From Fimenecus sp963624605 (GTDB lineage Bacteria; Bacillota; Clostridia; Oscillospirales; Acutalibacteraceae), in assembly GCA_963624605.1 (NCBI GenBank), contig CAVFQD010000010.1, forward strand, positions 1 through 41,936: a stretch of 41,936 nucleotides of DNA. The letters are read 5' to 3'. Below are positions 41,487-41,936 of this stretch, in pieces. A program made the position numbers and the translations under genes. Numbering within the stretch: position 1 is the first letter of the stretch; each line of letters opens with the position of its first letter. The notes beneath the pieces were generated by a model, which was not told the DNA's origin, did no database searches, and worked only from the letters and a program-made list of their open reading frames with translations.

Positions 41487-41936
41487 TTTGTTTTCCACAC
41501 AGGAGATACGGGATGAAGCGAAACTTGCTAAAATCCGAGATATTCCCATTGACCTGATTGATGATTTCCCCGACCACCCGTACAAAGTGCGAGATGACGA
41601 GAATATGATGCAGCTTGTGGAAAGTATTAAGGAACGAGGGGTTATCACCCCTGCAACGGTTCGCCAAAAAGAGAACGGCAGATATGAGCTTATTTCGGGA
41701 CACAGGCGAAAACGGGCAAGCGAACTTGCCGGATTAGATATGCTGCGCTGTGAGGTCGTAGAACTCGACCGTGACGAAGCCACGATTTTAATGGTAGAAA
41801 GCAATCTGCAACGGTCGGTTATACTTCCGAGCGAAAAAGCCTTTGCGTACAAAATGCGCTTGGATGCGATGAAGCGTAAGGCAGGCAGACCTCGCAAAGA
41901 AAATCCGACACCAGTGGTGTCAGATTTTGAAAACCA
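41443..41936 (+). CDS. parB: ParB-like partition protein (partial, runs off window)
   Basis: The 5' 164 codons of a ParB/RepB/Spo0J-family protein; the 3' end is outside the window. Residues about 35-110 contain the ParB N-terminal (sulfiredoxin-like CTPase) domain: 'IPIDLIDDFPDHPYKV', 'LVESIKERGVITPATVR', 'YELISGHRRKRASELAG' (the GxRR-type box) and 'VESNLQRSVILPSEKAFAYKM'. The start at 41443 lies 44 bases inside parA in another frame, ten bases after GGAGG (41429-41433). With parA it forms a translationally coupled partition pair. Confidence 0.9.
   Translation, partial: MAGRKSDFTLPTLDDLFSTQEIRDEAKLAKIRDIPIDLIDDFPDHPYKVRDDENMMQLVESIKERGVITPATVRQKENGRYELISGHRRKRASELAGLDMLRCEVVELDRDEATILMVESNLQRSVILPSEKAFAYKMRLDAMKRKAGRPRKENPTPVVSDFEN

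Overview
The window looks like chromosomal DNA of a Gram-positive gut-type clostridium, probably Ruminococcaceae/Oscillospiraceae (inferred, not proven). The signs are a pyrH-frr-uppS-cdsA-dxr-rseP-ispG-polC housekeeping run, a PolC-type replicative polymerase, an agr-type peptide signalling locus, strong AGGAGG-type ribosome sites, sigma-A-like promoters, and a ParA/ParB pair of plasmid/conjugative-element type at the right edge. No rRNA or tRNA gene was seen.

Layout. 1-2141: a three-gene overlapping run (YerC/TrpR-like regulator, SAM methyltransferase, Hsp33). 2142-2474: a non-coding stretch with a ~95-bp MITE-like inverted-repeat element and a likely two-way terminator. 2475-5776: an agr-like quorum-sensing locus. 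agrC and agrA homologues and an XRE regulator are on the minus strand. Divergent from them are a 45-aa AgrD-like pro-peptide (absent from a long-ORF scan) and AgrB. The pro-peptide has no cysteine, so any cyclic signal would have to be a Ser/Thr lactone rather than a thiolactone.

6105-15689: a one-strand envelope/secreted cluster. It holds a single-pass membrane protein, a 1747-aa secreted protein, five tandem paralogous small secreted proteins with a shared 'IPA-x3-(I/V)-x-W' motif, and a secreted protein with a C-terminal membrane anchor. The C-terminus of the giant protein is itself a copy of the small-protein domain. This is my best candidate for an undescribed system: a self-related set of exported beta-rich modules, soluble, fused and membrane-anchored, beside a peptide quorum-sensing locus. 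The architecture recalls WxL operons, but the family is different.

15741-18311: a metal-efflux P-type ATPase and a CsoR-type repressor, each behind a near-consensus promoter carrying a matching G/C-rich operator. 18319-19420: an ECF sigma factor overlapping a soluble protein of unknown function. 19570-21598: a TraX-family membrane protein and FucO. 21661-24572 (minus): a GH35 beta-galactosidase and an N-acetylhexosamine-kinase-like protein, suggesting use of host mucin-type sugars. 24790-34848: the housekeeping run for UMP kinase, ribosome recycling, undecaprenyl-PP and phospholipid synthesis, the MEP isoprenoid pathway, a site-2 protease and PolC. This PolC appears to lack the DEDD proofreading exonuclease normally inserted in its PHP domain.

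35520-35690 is a short, highly structured intergenic region with three hairpins and a possible 8-bp pseudoknot in front of an M20 peptidase. ppdK (37388-40027) follows and ends in three tandem intrinsic terminators. Beyond it are a probable group II intron domain I fragment and parA/parB, the latter running off the window, probably the edge of an integrated mobile element.
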